From assembly GCF_000153465.1 (NCBI RefSeq), contig NZ_CH672387.1:2829903-2893902 (forward strand): 64,000 bases of DNA, in the 5' to 3' direction. This DNA is from Aurantimonas manganoxydans SI85-9A1 (lineage in GTDB: Bacteria > Pseudomonadota > Alphaproteobacteria > Rhizobiales > Rhizobiaceae). Under the pieces are notes generated by a model, which ran no database searches, was not told the DNA's origin, and saw only the letters and a program-made list of their open reading frames with translations. The translations under genes and the position numbers were made by a program. This document shows, piece after piece, positions 8,374 to 17,067 of the stretch. Numbering within the stretch: the first letter of the stretch is position 1; each line of letters opens with the position of its first letter.

Positions 8374-10563
8374 TCAGGCCGCCTGTTCGCGGGCCCGGCG
8401 CGGCAGTCCCGCGACGATGTTCTCGATCATCCGCATGCCGGCATCGCCGCCCAGGCTCATGATGCTCTCCGGATGAAACTGCACGGCCGCGACCGGCTCG
8501 GTCCGGTGCTCGAAGGCCATGACGATGCCGTCCTCGGTCTCGGCGGTCACGTTGAACTCCTTGGGCAGGCGCACGGGATCGGCGAAGATCGAGTGGTAGC
8601 GCCCGACGGTGACCTCCGCCGGCAGGCCGGAGAAGATGATGCCCGGATCGGAAATGCGGATGCGCGACGGCTTGCCGTGCACCGGCATGTGCAGCGTCCG
8701 CAGCGTGCCGCCATAGGCTTCGGCCAGGGCCTGCAGACCGAGGCAGACGCCGAAGATCGCCGCGCCGTGCTCGCGCGCCCGGGCAATGGTGCCCTTGCAG
8801 TCGAAGTCGGACGGATTGCCTGGGCCCGGCGAGAGCACCACCAGATCGGGTGCAATCCGCTCGAAGATCTCCGCCGACACCGGTGTGCGGACCGTCGAGA
8901 CCTCGGCTCCGGTCTGGCGGAAATAGTTCGCCAGCGTATGGACGAAGGAATCCTCGTGATCGACGAGGAGAATGCGCAGCCCCTCCCCCACCTTGGCGGA
9001 ATCGCGCTTGGCGGCGGCCGGATCGGGCGCGCCCGCCTCGCGGATGGCGCCGATCAGCGCCGAGGCCTTCAGTTCGGTCTCGGCCTCTTCGTCCTCGGGG
9101 TTCGAATCGTAGAGCAGCGTCGCGCCGGCCCGCACTTCCGCGATGCCGTCCTTCAGGCGGATCGTGCGCAGGGTCAGGCCGGTGTTCATGTCACCGTTGA
9201 AGTGCACCATGCCGACGGCGCCGCCATACCAGGCGCGCGGGCTCTTCTCGTTGTTCTCGATGAAGCGCATGGCCCACAGCTTGGGCGCGCCGGTCACGGT
9301 CACGGCCCAGGCATGGGAGAGGAAGGCGTCGAAGGCGTCCATGCCGTCACGCAGCCGGCCCTCGATGTGATCGACCGTGTGGATCAGGCGCGAATACATC
9401 TCGATCTGGCGCCGGCCGATCACCCGCACGGAGCCCGGATCGCAGACCCGGCTCTTGTCGTTGCGGTCGACGTCGGAACACATGGTCAGCTCCGATTCGT
9501 CCTTCTTGGAGTTCAGGAGCTTCAGGATCTGCTCGGAATCGGCAATGGCGTCGTCGCCGCGCTTGATCGTGCCGGAAATCGGGCAGGTCTCGACCCGGCG
9601 GCCGTTGACCCGCACGAACATCTCCGGCGAGGCGCCGATCAGGAACTCGTTTGATCCGAGATTGACGAAGAAGGAATAGGGCGACGGATTCACCGCCTTG
9701 AGCCGGCGCGAGATTTCCGACGGCCGGTGTTCGGCGCGCTCGTAGAAGACCTGCCCGGGCACGACCTCGAAGAGATCGCCGCGCATGAACTTCTCCTTGG
9801 CGGAGCGCACGAGGTCGGCATATTCGCCCGGCTTGTGGTCGCCGCGCGGCGGGATCCGGTCGGAGGGCGCGAAGGGCGCATCCGGCCCGCCCCCCTCCAG
9901 ACCTTCCGTCGAGGCCCCGTCCATGGCGAAGTCGTAGCGGGTCCGGAACGCCGAGGCCGAATAGTGGTCGACCTCGAGCAACTCGTCGGGCAGGTACAGC
10001 ACCAGGTCGCGGCGCTCGGCATCGCGCTCCAGCACTTCCGGCACCGGCTCGAACTGATAGGCGAGATCATAGCCGAAGGCGCCGTAGAGGCCGAGCTCGC
10101 GGCCCTCCTCGGAGCGGAACAGCGACACGATGGTCCGCAGCACGGAAAAGACGCTCGGCATGCGCGAACGCTCTTCCTCGGTCACCGCCGCGGTCGGCTC
10201 GACGATGGTCAGGTCGATGATGTCGTCGCTACGCGTGCGACCCGCGATGTCGTCATTGCCAGCCAGCGCCGCGTCTATGAAGCCGAGCAGCACACGGCCG
10301 CGCGGGTTCAGCGCCTCGATGCGCATGTCGCGCCTGTCCGACGAGATGACCAGCGGCGGATCGACGAAGGCGACGTCCTGGCGCGTGTAGCGGCCGGGAT
10401 ATTCGTAGTTGGAGAACAGGACCGCCCCGCGGCGCGTGTCGAGCCAGTCGAAATAGGGCTCGATCGCGCCTTCATACGCCACGGCCTGCCGGCTGCGGGT
10501 GATGACGATGCCTCCGGCGGTCACATACCGTTCCCGTCCGTCTTCGGTCTGTTCGGTCACCAT
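8374..10563 (-). CDS. trpE(G): anthranilate synthase, fused component I-II (TrpE(G))
   Basis: 729 residues from ATG 10563, preceded by GGAG; an in-frame ATG at 10626 would start inside the attenuator terminator and is rejected. The synthase half contains the inhibitor-binding N-P-S-P-Y segment and the chorismate-binding core ([21 protein letters not shown]). The C-terminal glutamine amidotransferase half starts near [10 protein letters not shown] and has the nucleophile in G-V-C-L-G-L-Q and the His/Glu in Q-F-H-P-E-S. It makes anthranilate from chorismate and glutamine, the first step to tryptophan. The single-chain form and its length match the rhizobial enzyme. Regulated by the trpL attenuator immediately upstream. 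Confidence 0.95.
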   Translation of the reverse strand: MVTEQTEDGRERYVTAGGIVITRSRQAVAYEGAIEPYFDWLDTRRGAVLFSNYEYPGRYTRQDVAFVDPPLVISSDRRDMRIEALNPRGRVLLGFIDAALAGNDDIAGRTRSDDIIDLTIVEPTAAVTEEERSRMPSVFSVLRTIVSLFRSEEGRELGLYGAFGYDLAYQFEPVPEVLERDAERRDLVLYLPDELLEVDHYSASAFRTRYDFAMDGASTEGLEGGGPDAPFAPSDRIPPRGDHKPGEYADLVRSAKEKFMRGDLFEVVPGQVFYERAEHRPSEISRRLKAVNPSPYSFFVNLGSNEFLIGASPEMFVRVNGRRVETCPISGTIKRGDDAIADSEQILKLLNSKKDESELTMCSDVDRNDKSRVCDPGSVRVIGRRQIEMYSRLIHTVDHIEGRLRDGMDAFDAFLSHAWAVTVTGAPKLWAMRFIENNEKSPRAWYGGAVGMVHFNGDMNTGLTLRTIRLKDGIAEVRAGATLLYDSNPEDEEAETELKASALIGAIREAGAPDPAAAKRDSAKVGEGLRILLVDHEDSFVHTLANYFRQTGAEVSTVRTPVSAEIFERIAPDLVVLSPGPGNPSDFDCKGTIARAREHGAAIFGVCLGLQALAEAYGGTLRTLHMPVHGKPSRIRISDPGIIFSGLPAEVTVGRYHSIFADPVRLPKEFNVTAETEDGIVMAFEHRTEPVAAVQFHPESIMSLGGDAGMRMIENIVAGLPRRAREQAA

Positions 10564-10629
10564 GAATCTTCTCCGGGTCTTGCGACAAGCTCGTTGCGGG
10601 TCTCGTGCCCGGACCCCCGGCGACATAGC

Positions 10630-10659
10630 AAAAAGGCCGCCGGATGATCCGAGGCGGCC
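10630..10659 (-). terminator. trp attenuator terminator
   Basis: On the minus strand GGCCGCC (10659-10653) pairs with GGCGGCC (10641-10635), with an inner GGA/TCC pairing across a TCA loop, followed by TTTTT at 10634-10630. It lies between the trpL stop codon and the trpE(G) start, the position of the transcription terminator in rhizobial trp attenuation. Confidence 0.85.
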
Positions 10660-10697
10660 TTGAGGTACTGATCACATGCGTGATGGTCCGGCCGCTA

Positions 10698-10742
10698 TCA
10701 GCGAGCCCACCACCAGGTCTTTGCAGAGATCATCGTGTCCAT
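10698..10742 (-). CDS. trpL: tryptophan leader peptide
   Basis: A 14-residue peptide, MDTMISAKTWWWAR, with three consecutive TGG codons and the terminal W-W-W-A-R seen in the Sinorhizobium leader peptide, which is also 14 residues. It is followed by the attenuator terminator and by trpE(G). When charged tRNA-Trp is scarce, ribosome stalling at the Trp codons should favour an antiterminator and expression of trpE(G). No Shine-Dalgarno is visible before the ATG, and the promoter elements end six bases upstream, which agrees with the known leaderless trpL mRNA. In S. meliloti the released leader RNA and peptide also act in trans; that is a possibility here. Confidence 0.92.
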   Translation of the reverse strand: MDTMISAKTWWWAR

Positions 10743-10748
10743 GGGAAT

Positions 10749-10777
10749 CGGATAGACGACCCGGCCTCAAAGGGCAA
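10749..10777 (-). promoter_or_regulatory. promoter of the trpL-trpE(G) transcript
   Basis: On the minus strand TTGCCC (10777-10772), 17-base spacer, TATCCG (10754-10749), then six bases to the trpL ATG. The geometry predicts transcription starting at the A of the start codon, i.e. a leaderless mRNA. Confidence 0.55.
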
Positions 10778-10830
10778 TGGGAAAGGCTGCCGCCCGGCGG
10801 CGCGATCGGTTCCGGCGATCTTCCGAAACC

Positions 10831-11688
10831 CTATGCGGCGTTGGCGAGAAGCTGATCCCGACGGTTTGCGTCGGCAAGAAAGGTCGCGAAAGGCTCGATC
10901 CCGAGGGGTCGCGAGATGTGGTAGCCCTGCACAAAGTCGATCGCCGGGCGGAAGGCGCGCAGTTCTTCGAGGCGCTCGGCCGTCGCGATTCCCTCGACCA
11001 CCATCATCCGACCGGACGAATGGATCATCTCCACGGCATGATACAGCATCCGGGACATCATGCTGTCGGCCGGTGCCATGGCGAAGGCCCGATCCAGCTT
11101 GACGCCGTCCACCGACAGCGCCGCCAGGTTCTGGATGTTCGAGTAGCCGCTGCCGAAATCGTCGATATAGGTGCGGATGCCGGTGTCGCGCAATTTCCCG
11201 ATCTCGAGCTGTGCCGCCTCAACGTCGATGGCGTCGCTTTCGACGAGTTCGATGATCACCCGGAAGCGCTCGGGCTGGGCGAGGAACGGCCCGAAGATGT
11301 CGCAGAGCAGGGCACTGTCGAGATCGCGGGGGAAGACGTTGAACGTGACCTTCAGCAACGACCCCGCCGGCATCGCGACGGAGAGTTCGCGGTGCGCCTT
11401 CTCGACCACCATCCGGGTGAACTGCCGGGTCAGGCCGTAGCGCTCGACCAGCGGAATGAAGCGGTCCGGATAGACGATGGTGTCGTCGATGTCGCGCCAG
11501 CGCGCCAGCACCTCGCAGCCGGCGATGCGGCCGGTCGCGAGCTCCATGATCGGCTGGTAGGCGCACACCACGGTCTCTGCGTCGAGATAGCGGCGAAAGC
11601 GTGCATCGAAGGCCCAGCGCCGGACGATCAGCGCGCGCGCCTGGATGGCGAGGACAGCGGCTAGCAACGCGGCGAACAGCAGCGCCAC
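10831..11688 (-). CDS. EAL-domain c-di-GMP phosphodiesterase part (C-terminal piece of an interrupted CSS-EAL gene)
   Basis: 285 residues from a GTG codon. A hydrophobic segment at the N-terminus (ALLFAALLAAVLAI) is followed by an EAL domain: C-E-V-L-A-R-W, N-V-F-P in the second motif, E-L-V-E-S, I-D-D-F-G-S-G-Y-S-N, K-L-D-R, V-E-G and Q-G-Y. The residues known to bind Mg2+ and c-di-GMP are retained, so the domain looks catalytically competent. It is in the same frame as the CSS-domain piece just upstream (11695-12435), separated only by a TAA and two codons; normally these form one membrane protein of about 535 residues. Either a nonsense mutation, a sequencing error, or reinitiation at this GTG. 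Confidence 0.75.
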   Translation of the reverse strand: MALLFAALLAAVLAIQARALIVRRWAFDARFRRYLDAETVVCAYQPIMELATGRIAGCEVLARWRDIDDTIVYPDRFIPLVERYGLTRQFTRMVVEKAHRELSVAMPAGSLLKVTFNVFPRDLDSALLCDIFGPFLAQPERFRVIIELVESDAIDVEAAQLEIGKLRDTGIRTYIDDFGSGYSNIQNLAALSVDGVKLDRAFAMAPADSMMSRMLYHAVEMIHSSGRMMVVEGIATAERLEELRAFRPAIDFVQGYHISRPLGIEPFATFLADANRRDQLLANAA

Positions 11689-11694
11689 GACGGC

Positions 11695-12435
11695 TTAGGG
11701 CGCTCCGCGTGCGAGCAGGGAGGTCAGCGAGGCCTGGGTGGCCACGCAAATCATTCCGTCGTCGCCGCAATCGATGCTGCGAACGGTGCCGGACAGCGGC
11801 GCGGTGCCGTCGATGGCGGCCTGGCGGTTGGCATCGAAGACACCCTCGACGCCATCGAGGTGCCATCGACGACCGCTCGAAGCAGTTGCAACGGTCTCGA
11901 ACTCCATCCATTGCGAGACCGCGTGCGGCACTTCGTCCTGGCGCACGACAATGGCGAAGTCGCCTTCCTGGACGATGCTCCCGAAAAGACCTTCGAATCC
12001 CGAGAAGGACAGGTCGCGCTGCATCCAGACGACGGTCTCTGCCCCGACCCGGATGTCCGGCTCGCCGAACTCCAGGGGTGTCTCGAACACCCCGATGCTG
12101 GCCGAGCAAAGCGCCGCGCCATCAACAACGTAGAGGAACTCGTGGAAGCCGTCCGGAAGGAAGGCCACGCGGCGGAGCTGTTCCCGGAATTCAGCGCTGC
12201 AGGGCTCGGCCGTGACCTGCTTTTCCAGCTCGGCAAAGGTCGAGTCGAGGTTACGGCGGATCTGGGCGTAGGGCGCCAGCGCCACGCGGCTCTCGGCCCG
12301 CATCGACTGACGCGCCTCGTACAGCGCGAACAGCCCGGCCGACACGGTCAGAAACAGGAAGATCATGCTCCCCAAAACGATCGCGATGATCGTCTGCTGG
12401 CGACGGGAGATGAACAGACTGACAAGCTTCGCCAT
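11695..12435 (-). CDS. CSS-motif periplasmic sensor part (N-terminal piece of an interrupted CSS-EAL gene)
   Basis: 246 residues: a membrane helix at about 17-38 and a periplasmic CSS-type domain whose redox cysteines are C79 (P-C-S) and C110 (C-S-A, where the family has C-S-S). In PdeC-like proteins of this family the periplasmic disulfide and a second membrane helix control a cytoplasmic EAL phosphodiesterase. Here translation stops at TAA 11697-11695, precisely before the second helix, which continues in frame in the next entry. The stop means that, if not suppressed, the product would be a membrane-anchored periplasmic domain without output. Confidence 0.75.
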   Translation of the reverse strand: MAKLVSLFISRRQQTIIAIVLGSMIFLFLTVSAGLFALYEARQSMRAESRVALAPYAQIRRNLDSTFAELEKQVTAEPCSAEFREQLRRVAFLPDGFHEFLYVVDGAALCSASIGVFETPLEFGEPDIRVGAETVVWMQRDLSFSGFEGLFGSIVQEGDFAIVVRQDEVPHAVSQWMEFETVATASSGRRWHLDGVEGVFDANRQAAIDGTAPLSGTVRSIDCGDDGMICVATQASLTSLLARGAP

Positions 12436-12628
12436 GGCGTTTAAGGCCTATTTCCGGTGACGTCAGTGAATGCGAAAACCCTCTATGAGTGCTTAAGAAG
12501 CAGGCAAATGCCGCCGGGCTGGCCAAGGCTTCACGCGATGGCGGGGGCGCGACTTCCGTAACGGCTGCACGCGATCGACGGCACCGGCCGACATTCCCCA
12601 AGCCGAAAGTTTCGGCTAGAGCGAAGGC

Positions 12629-14233
12629 ATGGAAGAATTCGACTATATCGTCGCCGGGGCCGGTTCGGCCGGATGCGTCCTCGCCAACCGGCTCTCCGCC
12701 AATCCGCGCAATCGCGTGCTGCTTCTGGAGGGGGGCGGCAAGGACAACTGGATCTGGTTCCACATCCCGGTCGGCTATCTCTTCGCCATCGGCAATCCGC
12801 GCTCGGACTGGATGTTCAAGACGTCGGCCCAGGCCGGGCTGAACGGGCGGGCCCTCTCCTATCCGCGCGGCAAGACCCTCGGCGGATCGTCCGCGATCAA
12901 CGCCATGATCTACATGCGCGGCCAGGCGGCGGACTACGACCATTGGCGCCAGCTCGGCCTCCAGGGCTGGGGCTGGGACGACGTCCTGCCGCTGTTCAAG
13001 GCGATCGAGGACCATGCCGACGGTCCGAGCGAGTATCACGGCGCGGGCGGCGAATGGCGCGTCGAGCATCCGCGCATCCGCTGGGAGATCCTCGACCGGG
13101 TCCGGGACGCGGCACATGCTGCGGGCGTGCCCAAGATCGACGACTTCAACACCGGCGACAACGAGGGCTCGGCCTATTTCCAGGTCAACCAGAAGGGCGG
13201 GCGGCGCTGGAGCGCGGCACGCGGCTTCCTGAAGCCGGTCCTGCACCGGCCGAACCTGAAGGTCGTGACCGGCGTGATGATCGACCGGGTCACCGTCAAG
13301 GACGGGCGCGCCGCCTCGCTGCAGTATCGCCGCGACGGCCAGACCTTCGAGGCGAAGGCGGCCGGCGAGATCGTGCTGTCGGCCGGCGCGGTCGGCACGC
13401 CGCTGATCCTCGAGCGGTCCGGCATCGGCGACACCGACCGCCTGCGTCCGCACGGCATCGCCCCGGTCCGGCATCTGCGGGGCGTCGGCGAGAACCTGCA
13501 GGACCATCTGCAGATCCGGCCGATCTACAAGGTCGACGGCATCAAGACGCTGAACAGCGAATACAAGAACCTCTTCCGCCGGGCGATGATGGGCGCCGAC
13601 TACGCGCTGCGCCGCCGCGGGCCGATGACCATGGCGCCCAGCCAGGTCGGGGCCTTCGTCAAGTCGCGACCGGACCGGGCGACCGCCGATCTGGAATTCC
13701 ACTTCCAGCCGCTTTCGCTCGACGACTGGGGCAAGGGCCTGCACCCGTTCTCGGCCTTCACCGCCAGTGTCTGCAATCTGCGCCCCACGAGCCGCGGCAG
13801 CGTTCATCTGACCGGCTCTCTGGTCGAGGACACGCCGGACATCTCGCCCAACTATCTCTCCACGGACGACGACCGACAGGTCGCGGTGGACAGCCTGAAA
13901 TGGGCCCGCCGGATTGTCGCCCAGTCGCCGCTCGCGCCTTACAAGCCGGAAGAATACAAGCCGGGTGCCCATGTGGTGTCGGACGATGACATGCTGGTCG
14001 CGGCAGGCGACCTCGGCACGACCATCTTCCATCCGGTCGGGACGGCGAAGATGGGCCCGGACGGCGATACCGACGCGGTGGTCGACGAACGGCTGCGGGT
14101 GCGCGGCATCGAAGGACTGCGCGTCGCCGACGCCTCGGTGATGCCGACCATCACCTCCGGCAACACCAACTCGCCGACGATCATGATAGCCGAAAAGGCC
14201 GCCCGGATGATCGTCGAGGATTCCCGCAACTGA
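12629..14233 (+). CDS. GMC-family FAD-dependent oxidoreductase (choline/alcohol dehydrogenase-like)
   Basis: 534 residues. The N-terminal FAD-binding Rossmann motif G-A-G-S-A-G is at about residues 10-15, followed by the GMC signature region (PRGKTLGGSSAINAMIYMRG) and the C-terminal active-site segments F-H-P-V-G-T-A-K-M-G and N-T-N-S-P-T. Such enzymes oxidise primary alcohols to aldehydes with FAD. Similarity in layout to choline dehydrogenase (BetA) is clear, but many paralogues act on other alcohols, and no betaine aldehyde dehydrogenase gene is adjacent. The ABC importer genes follow 120 bases later on the same strand and may belong to the same physiological unit. Confidence 0.88.
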   Translation: MEEFDYIVAGAGSAGCVLANRLSANPRNRVLLLEGGGKDNWIWFHIPVGYLFAIGNPRSDWMFKTSAQAGLNGRALSYPRGKTLGGSSAINAMIYMRGQAADYDHWRQLGLQGWGWDDVLPLFKAIEDHADGPSEYHGAGGEWRVEHPRIRWEILDRVRDAAHAAGVPKIDDFNTGDNEGSAYFQVNQKGGRRWSAARGFLKPVLHRPNLKVVTGVMIDRVTVKDGRAASLQYRRDGQTFEAKAAGEIVLSAGAVGTPLILERSGIGDTDRLRPHGIAPVRHLRGVGENLQDHLQIRPIYKVDGIKTLNSEYKNLFRRAMMGADYALRRRGPMTMAPSQVGAFVKSRPDRATADLEFHFQPLSLDDWGKGLHPFSAFTASVCNLRPTSRGSVHLTGSLVEDTPDISPNYLSTDDDRQVAVDSLKWARRIVAQSPLAPYKPEEYKPGAHVVSDDDMLVAAGDLGTTIFHPVGTAKMGPDGDTDAVVDERLRVRGIEGLRVADASVMPTITSGNTNSPTIMIAEKAARMIVEDSRN

Positions 14234-14354
14234 TTGCCACAACGCCGTCCGCTGGACCGCCCGTCATCTTCCTGTCACGGGTGACGCTGTAGTCGCCCTG
14301 CCCGTGGGGCGCCGACGTTTCCGCGAACCCCGAACACGATCTGAGGAGACCGCC

Positions 14355-15338
14355 ATGATCCGCAGCCTCGGCTTCGCTGCCGCCACTCTCGCCGCCATTC
14401 TCCTCTCCGGCACGGCCTTCGCCCAGTCCGGCAAGCTGGTGCTCTATACGAGCCAGCCGAACGAGGACGCCCAGGCGACCGTCGACGCCTTCAAGGCGAA
14501 GCATCCCGATGTGGACGTGGAATGGGTCCGCGACGGCACGACCAAGATCATGGCCAAGTTGCAAGCCGAGTTCGCCGCCGGCAATCCGCAGCCGGACGTG
14601 CTGCTCATCGCCGACAGCGTGACCATGGAAGGGCTGAAGCGCGACGACCGGCTGATGCCCTATGCCGACGCCGACACGACTGGCTTCGCGGACGGCCTGT
14701 TCGACACCGACAAGACCTATTTCTCGACCAAGCTGATCACCACCGGCATCGTCAACAACACCCGCGCCGAGACCACGCCGTCCTCCTGGAAGGATCTGGC
14801 GGACCCCGCGCTTCAGGGCCAGACGACCATGCCGAGCCCGCTGACCTCGGGCGCCGCGCTGGTGCATCTGGCCACGCTCACCCAGAACCCCGATCTGGGC
14901 TGGGACTATGTCGCGGCGCTCGCCGAGAACGGCGCCACGGCGTCCGGCGGCAATGGCGGCGTCCTGAAGGCGGTCGCCGGCGGCGAGAAGGCCTACGGCG
15001 TGATCGTCGACTTCCTGCCGATCCGGGAAGCTGCGAACGGCTCGCCGGTCAATTTCGTCTTCCCCAAGGAAGGCGTTTCCGCCGTCACCGAGCCGGTCGC
15101 GATCCTGAAAACGGCGCAGAACCCGGAGGCCGCAAAGGCCTTCGTCGATTTCGTCCTCAGCGAGGACGGTCAGAAGCTGGCGGCGAGCCAGGGCTATCTG
15201 CCGGCCCGCGACGGCGTCGAGGCGCCCGCCGGATTCCCGGCCCGCGACGCGATCAAGCTGATGCCCTTCGATGCGGCCAAGGCGCTGGCCGACGAGGACG
15301 CGAACAAGAAGCGCTTCGCCGAACTCTTCGGCGGCTGA
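14355..15338 (+). CDS. periplasmic substrate-binding protein of a ferric iron-type ABC importer
   Basis: 327 residues from ATG 14355 (GAGGAGA ribosome site; an upstream in-frame GTG-type start at 14304 would spoil the signal peptide). A Sec signal peptide ends at A-F-A-Q near residue 23. The mature protein begins KLVLYTSQPNEDA, typical of the AfuA/FbpA/PotD-like type-2 binding proteins. The paired C-terminal tyrosines that chelate iron in FbpA are not evident, so Fe3+ is not certain; phosphonates, polyamines or sugar phosphates are alternatives. The permease gene follows and the ATPase gene lies beyond it on the opposite strand. Confidence 0.8.
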   Translation: MIRSLGFAAATLAAILLSGTAFAQSGKLVLYTSQPNEDAQATVDAFKAKHPDVDVEWVRDGTTKIMAKLQAEFAAGNPQPDVLLIADSVTMEGLKRDDRLMPYADADTTGFADGLFDTDKTYFSTKLITTGIVNNTRAETTPSSWKDLADPALQGQTTMPSPLTSGAALVHLATLTQNPDLGWDYVAALAENGATASGGNGGVLKAVAGGEKAYGVIVDFLPIREAANGSPVNFVFPKEGVSAVTEPVAILKTAQNPEAAKAFVDFVLSEDGQKLAASQGYLPARDGVEAPAGFPARDAIKLMPFDAAKALADEDANKKRFAELFGG

Positions 15339-15422
15339 CCTCTGCCCGCCATCACTTCCATTGCCAGACGCTGGAACGGCGAGAGCATCACTCTCGTCGT
15401 TCTCGTCGTTTTCGTCGGCCTC

Positions 15423-17051
15423 GTGAGCGTCCTGCCGGTCACGCGGCTCGTCATCGAGGCCTTCGCGCCCGGCGGCACGCCCGACCTTGCCAATATCCGC
15501 TCCGTGCTCACCGCCGGTTCCACCTGGACGGCGGCCTGGCACTCGCTGGTCACGGCAACGCTCGGCACCGCGATTTCGCTTGTTCTCGGCACGCTCTTCG
15601 CGCTGATCGTCGCCCTCACCGATATCCGCGCCAAGGCGGCGCTGGTGTTCTGCTTCCTGCTGCCGCTGATGATCCCGCCGCAGGTGACTGCGCTATCCTG
15701 GGCGCAATTGTTCGGGCCGGCGAGCCCGCTCCTGATCACGCTCGGCCTCGCCCCGCCGCTCGGCTCGCCAAACCCGATCTACAGCCCCGGCGGCATCGTC
15801 CTGCTGCTCGGCATCCAGCATGCGCCGCTGGTGTTTCTCGCCGTGCGCGCCGGTCTGCGCGGCCTGCCGCGCGAGATGATCGAGGCGGCACGCGCCTGCG
15901 GTGCCGGCCGGCTCCGGGTGATGGCGACCATCGTCCTGCCGATGATGACCCCGCCGCTGGTCGCCGGCGGTGCCCTGGCCTTCGTCTCGGCCGTCGGCAA
16001 TTTCGGCATTCCGGCCCTGCTCGGCATTCCGGCCGGCTACACCGTTCTGCCGACCCTGATCTATCAGCGGCTGGCGAGCTTCGGCCCGTCGATCATCTCG
16101 GAGGTCGCGGTGCTGTCGATCGTCGTCGGCGCCCTCGCCTTCGTCGGCTTCGCCGTGCAGGCACTGGTCATCGGCAAGCGCGACTATCGCACCGTCGGCG
16201 CACCTGCGCAGGCGCTGCGCTACGCGCTCGGCCGCTGGCGCGGACCGATCGAGGCGCTCGCCTGGGCGATCATCGTCGCCATTCTGGTGGTGCCGCTGAT
16301 CGCGCTCGTCGCCACCTCGCTGGTCACGGCCTATGGCGTGCCGCTGACCGGCCAGACGGTGACGCTGTCCAACTACGCCGAGGTGCTGTTCCGGCAGGAT
16401 TCCACCGTGCGCGCCTTCCGCAACTCGTTCCTTCTGGCGGCCGGCACATCGCTGTTTCTCGTCGCGGTCTGCGTGCCCTTCGCGGCCTTCGTGGTGTGGC
16501 GCAAGAGCCGGCTTCTGGATGCCCTGGCGATGATGGCGGAACTGCCCTACGCCCTGCCGGGCATCGTGCTCGGCATCGCCGCGATCCTGATCTTCATCAT
16601 GCCGCTGCCGGTGCTCGGCATCAGCCTCTACAACACGATCTGGATCATCTTTTTCGCCTATCTGGCGCGCTTCCTCACCCTGTCGCTGCGCCCCGTCGTG
16701 GGGGCGGTGCAGCAGGTGGACCGGGCGCTGGAGGAAGCTGCGCGCATGACCGGCGCGCGCTATCTGTTCCGGCTGCGCACGGTGGTCTTCCCGCTGCTCG
16801 CGCCGGCCGCCGCGGCGGGCGCGATCCTCACCTTCATGACCAGCTTCAACGAACTGACCGTCTCGGCGCTGCTGTGGTCGGCGGGCAACGAGACGCTCGG
16901 CGTCGTGGTCTTCAATCTCGATGATTCCGGCGCGACGGTGCTGGCGTCAGCGGTGGCGGCGGTCACCGTGGTGGCCATCGTCGCGATCATGGGCGGGACG
17001 GCGCTTCTTGCGCGCCGCCTGCCGCGCGGCGTCCTGCCCTGGACCGACTGA
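15423..17051 (+). CDS. ABC importer permease, two fused membrane domains (iron-type)
   Basis: At least 542 residues with two copies of the inner-membrane permease domain, each with an EAA loop (EMIEAARACGAGRLRVMATIVLPMM near 155-180 and RALEEAARMTGARYLFRLRTVVFPLL near 435-460). The duplicated layout is that of FbpB/AfuB. The GTG at 15423 is the first conventional start, yet the in-frame codons before it (from 15339) encode ITLVVLVVFVGLV, the rest of the first membrane helix, and no ATG, GTG or TTG exists there. The true start is therefore probably a non-standard codon such as CTG 15342 or an ATT/ATC, or the assembly has an error. Confidence 0.85.
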   Translation: MSVLPVTRLVIEAFAPGGTPDLANIRSVLTAGSTWTAAWHSLVTATLGTAISLVLGTLFALIVALTDIRAKAALVFCFLLPLMIPPQVTALSWAQLFGPASPLLITLGLAPPLGSPNPIYSPGGIVLLLGIQHAPLVFLAVRAGLRGLPREMIEAARACGAGRLRVMATIVLPMMTPPLVAGGALAFVSAVGNFGIPALLGIPAGYTVLPTLIYQRLASFGPSIISEVAVLSIVVGALAFVGFAVQALVIGKRDYRTVGAPAQALRYALGRWRGPIEALAWAIIVAILVVPLIALVATSLVTAYGVPLTGQTVTLSNYAEVLFRQDSTVRAFRNSFLLAAGTSLFLVAVCVPFAAFVVWRKSRLLDALAMMAELPYALPGIVLGIAAILIFIMPLPVLGISLYNTIWIIFFAYLARFLTLSLRPVVGAVQQVDRALEEAARMTGARYLFRLRTVVFPLLAPAAAAGAILTFMTSFNELTVSALLWSAGNETLGVVVFNLDDSGATVLASAVAAVTVVAIVAIMGGTALLARRLPRGVLPWTD

Positions 17052-17067
17052 CCGCCGGATCGCCGGG

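Noticed and set aside
10564-10626. Upstream ATG of trpE(G) at 10626
   Set aside because: It would begin inside the terminator tract; the ATG at 10563 has a ribosome site and matches the family N-terminus.
8269-10647. Long plus-strand open frames opposite trpE(G) and the CDF gene
   Set aside because: Antisense shadows caused by high GC; composition is Arg/His-rich and lacks domain features.
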